DNA from: Methanobrevibacter arboriphilus JCM 13429 = DSM 1125
GTDB lineage: Archaea > Methanobacteriota > Methanobacteria > Methanobacteriales > Methanobacteriaceae
Assembly: GCF_002072215.1 (NCBI RefSeq)
Contig: NZ_JXMW01000002.1
Location: 1 to 64,000, forward strand
Reading direction: 5' to 3'
Length of the DNA stretch: 64,000 bases
This document shows positions 63,791 to 64,000 of the stretch, one piece after another. How positions within the stretch are numbered: the first letter of the stretch is position 1; every line of letters starts with the position of its first letter. A program made the translations under genes and the position numbers. Under the pieces are notes generated by a model. The model was given only the letters and a program-made list of their open reading frames with translations, was not told the origin of the DNA and did no database searches.

Positions 63791-64000
63791 TTATTCTTTA
63801 GATTCATTGTAGATTAAGCCCAGAGTTCTCGCAGAAAATATCTCAGTATAAGATTTTACAATTAAGAGTACTATTATAGCTCCAATAAATGGAATAGCAT
63901 TAATTAAAGTTGTTATAATACCAATGACAATCAAAATTATTGCGAAAAGAATAAGCCATATTATATAAGTTCCCCATCCAATTTTACCAATTTTTTTGAA
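63791..64000 (-). CDS. DUF4013 family membrane protein, N-terminus beyond the window
   Basis: The last 69 codons of a third paralogue: IGKIGWGTYIIWLILFAIIL, a second hydrophobic helix, then SARTLGLIYNESKE and a stop at 63791-63793. The ending matches the SxRxIGLIYN signature of the two downstream genes. Confidence 0.8.
   Translation of the reverse strand, partial: FKKIGKIGWGTYIIWLILFAIILIVIGIITTLINAIPFIGAIIVLLIVKSYTEIFSARTLGLIYNESKE

Noticed and set aside
1-64000. tRNA, rRNA or other GC-rich RNA genes
   Set aside because: In such AT-rich DNA they would stand out as GC islands with T-loop motifs (GGTTCAAATCC type); none was found by eye. A tRNAscan or Infernal run would settle this.

Overview
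The window is very AT-rich archaeal DNA from a methanogen of the order Methanobacteriales, most likely a Methanobrevibacter-type organism. The support is the complete mcrBDCGA and mtrEDCBAFGH operons in tandem, methanogenesis markers (Mmp10, Mmp14), a CfbC-type NifH homologue, archaeal lipid synthesis (GGGP synthase), archaeal Mre11/Rad50/HerA/NurA, Mur ligases of the pseudomurein type, and giant adhesin-like surface proteins with beta-helix and Ig-like repeats. Species cannot be read from the sequence. Almost all genes lie on the minus strand.

Layout. 1-2203: adhesin-like gene, running off the left edge and frameshifted. 2204-2719: spacer with a C7 tract and a 150-bp MITE-like element. 2720-9972: MobA-like nucleotidyltransferase, membrane-anchored VanW-like protein, a 1150-residue tandem Mur ligase with two MurT-like zinc ribbons, and a MurD-like ligase; this looks like a cell-wall (pseudomurein) cluster. 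10404-13845: small accessory genes: a TIR-like (MTH538/ThsB-type) protein, a DUF371 protein, an Rpn-family PD-(D/E)XK nuclease next to a free-standing copy of its own C-terminal part, and a DUF123/GIY-YIG protein. 13908-21436: CfbC, a CBS protein, a TetR-DUF116 pair with two operators, an HTH/small-protein pair resembling a toxin-antitoxin system, a U32 peptidase-family protein and a CDF transporter. 21634-30530: Rad50, Mre11, a four-helix membrane protein, HerA, a GNAT protein and NurA (DNA end resection). 30675-31421: GGGP synthase. 31979-42079: one adhesin locus of about 10.1 kb, broken by two frameshifts about 160 bp apart. 42606-44187: PIN-like pseudogenes and a PRC-barrel gene. 44540-48545: CobY, Mmp14, UspA and a Na+/Ca2+ exchanger-type protein. 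48866-59099: mtr and mcr operons, separated by a terminator hairpin that contains the mcrA stop codon. 59917-61170: Mmp10, which modifies McrA. 61389-64000: three tandem DUF4013 membrane proteins, the last cut by the window edge.

How the genes work together. Mmp10, McrBDCGA, MtrEDCBAFGH, Mmp14 and CobY form a near-continuous methanogenesis block: CobY makes a precursor of the cobamide used by MtrA, and Mmp10 methylates an arginine of McrA that is present here at residue 271. CfbC, elsewhere in the window, serves synthesis of the MCR cofactor F430. The accessory parts (adhesins, Rpn pair, TIR-like gene, PIN remnants, HTH pair) carry most of the unusual signals: homopolymer tracts upstream of both adhesins, frameshifts inside repeats, an internal ribosome binding site in the Rpn gene, short intergenic tandem repeats, and Asn/Lys/Asp-rich insertions in otherwise conserved proteins. 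No tRNA, rRNA or CRISPR array was recognised.
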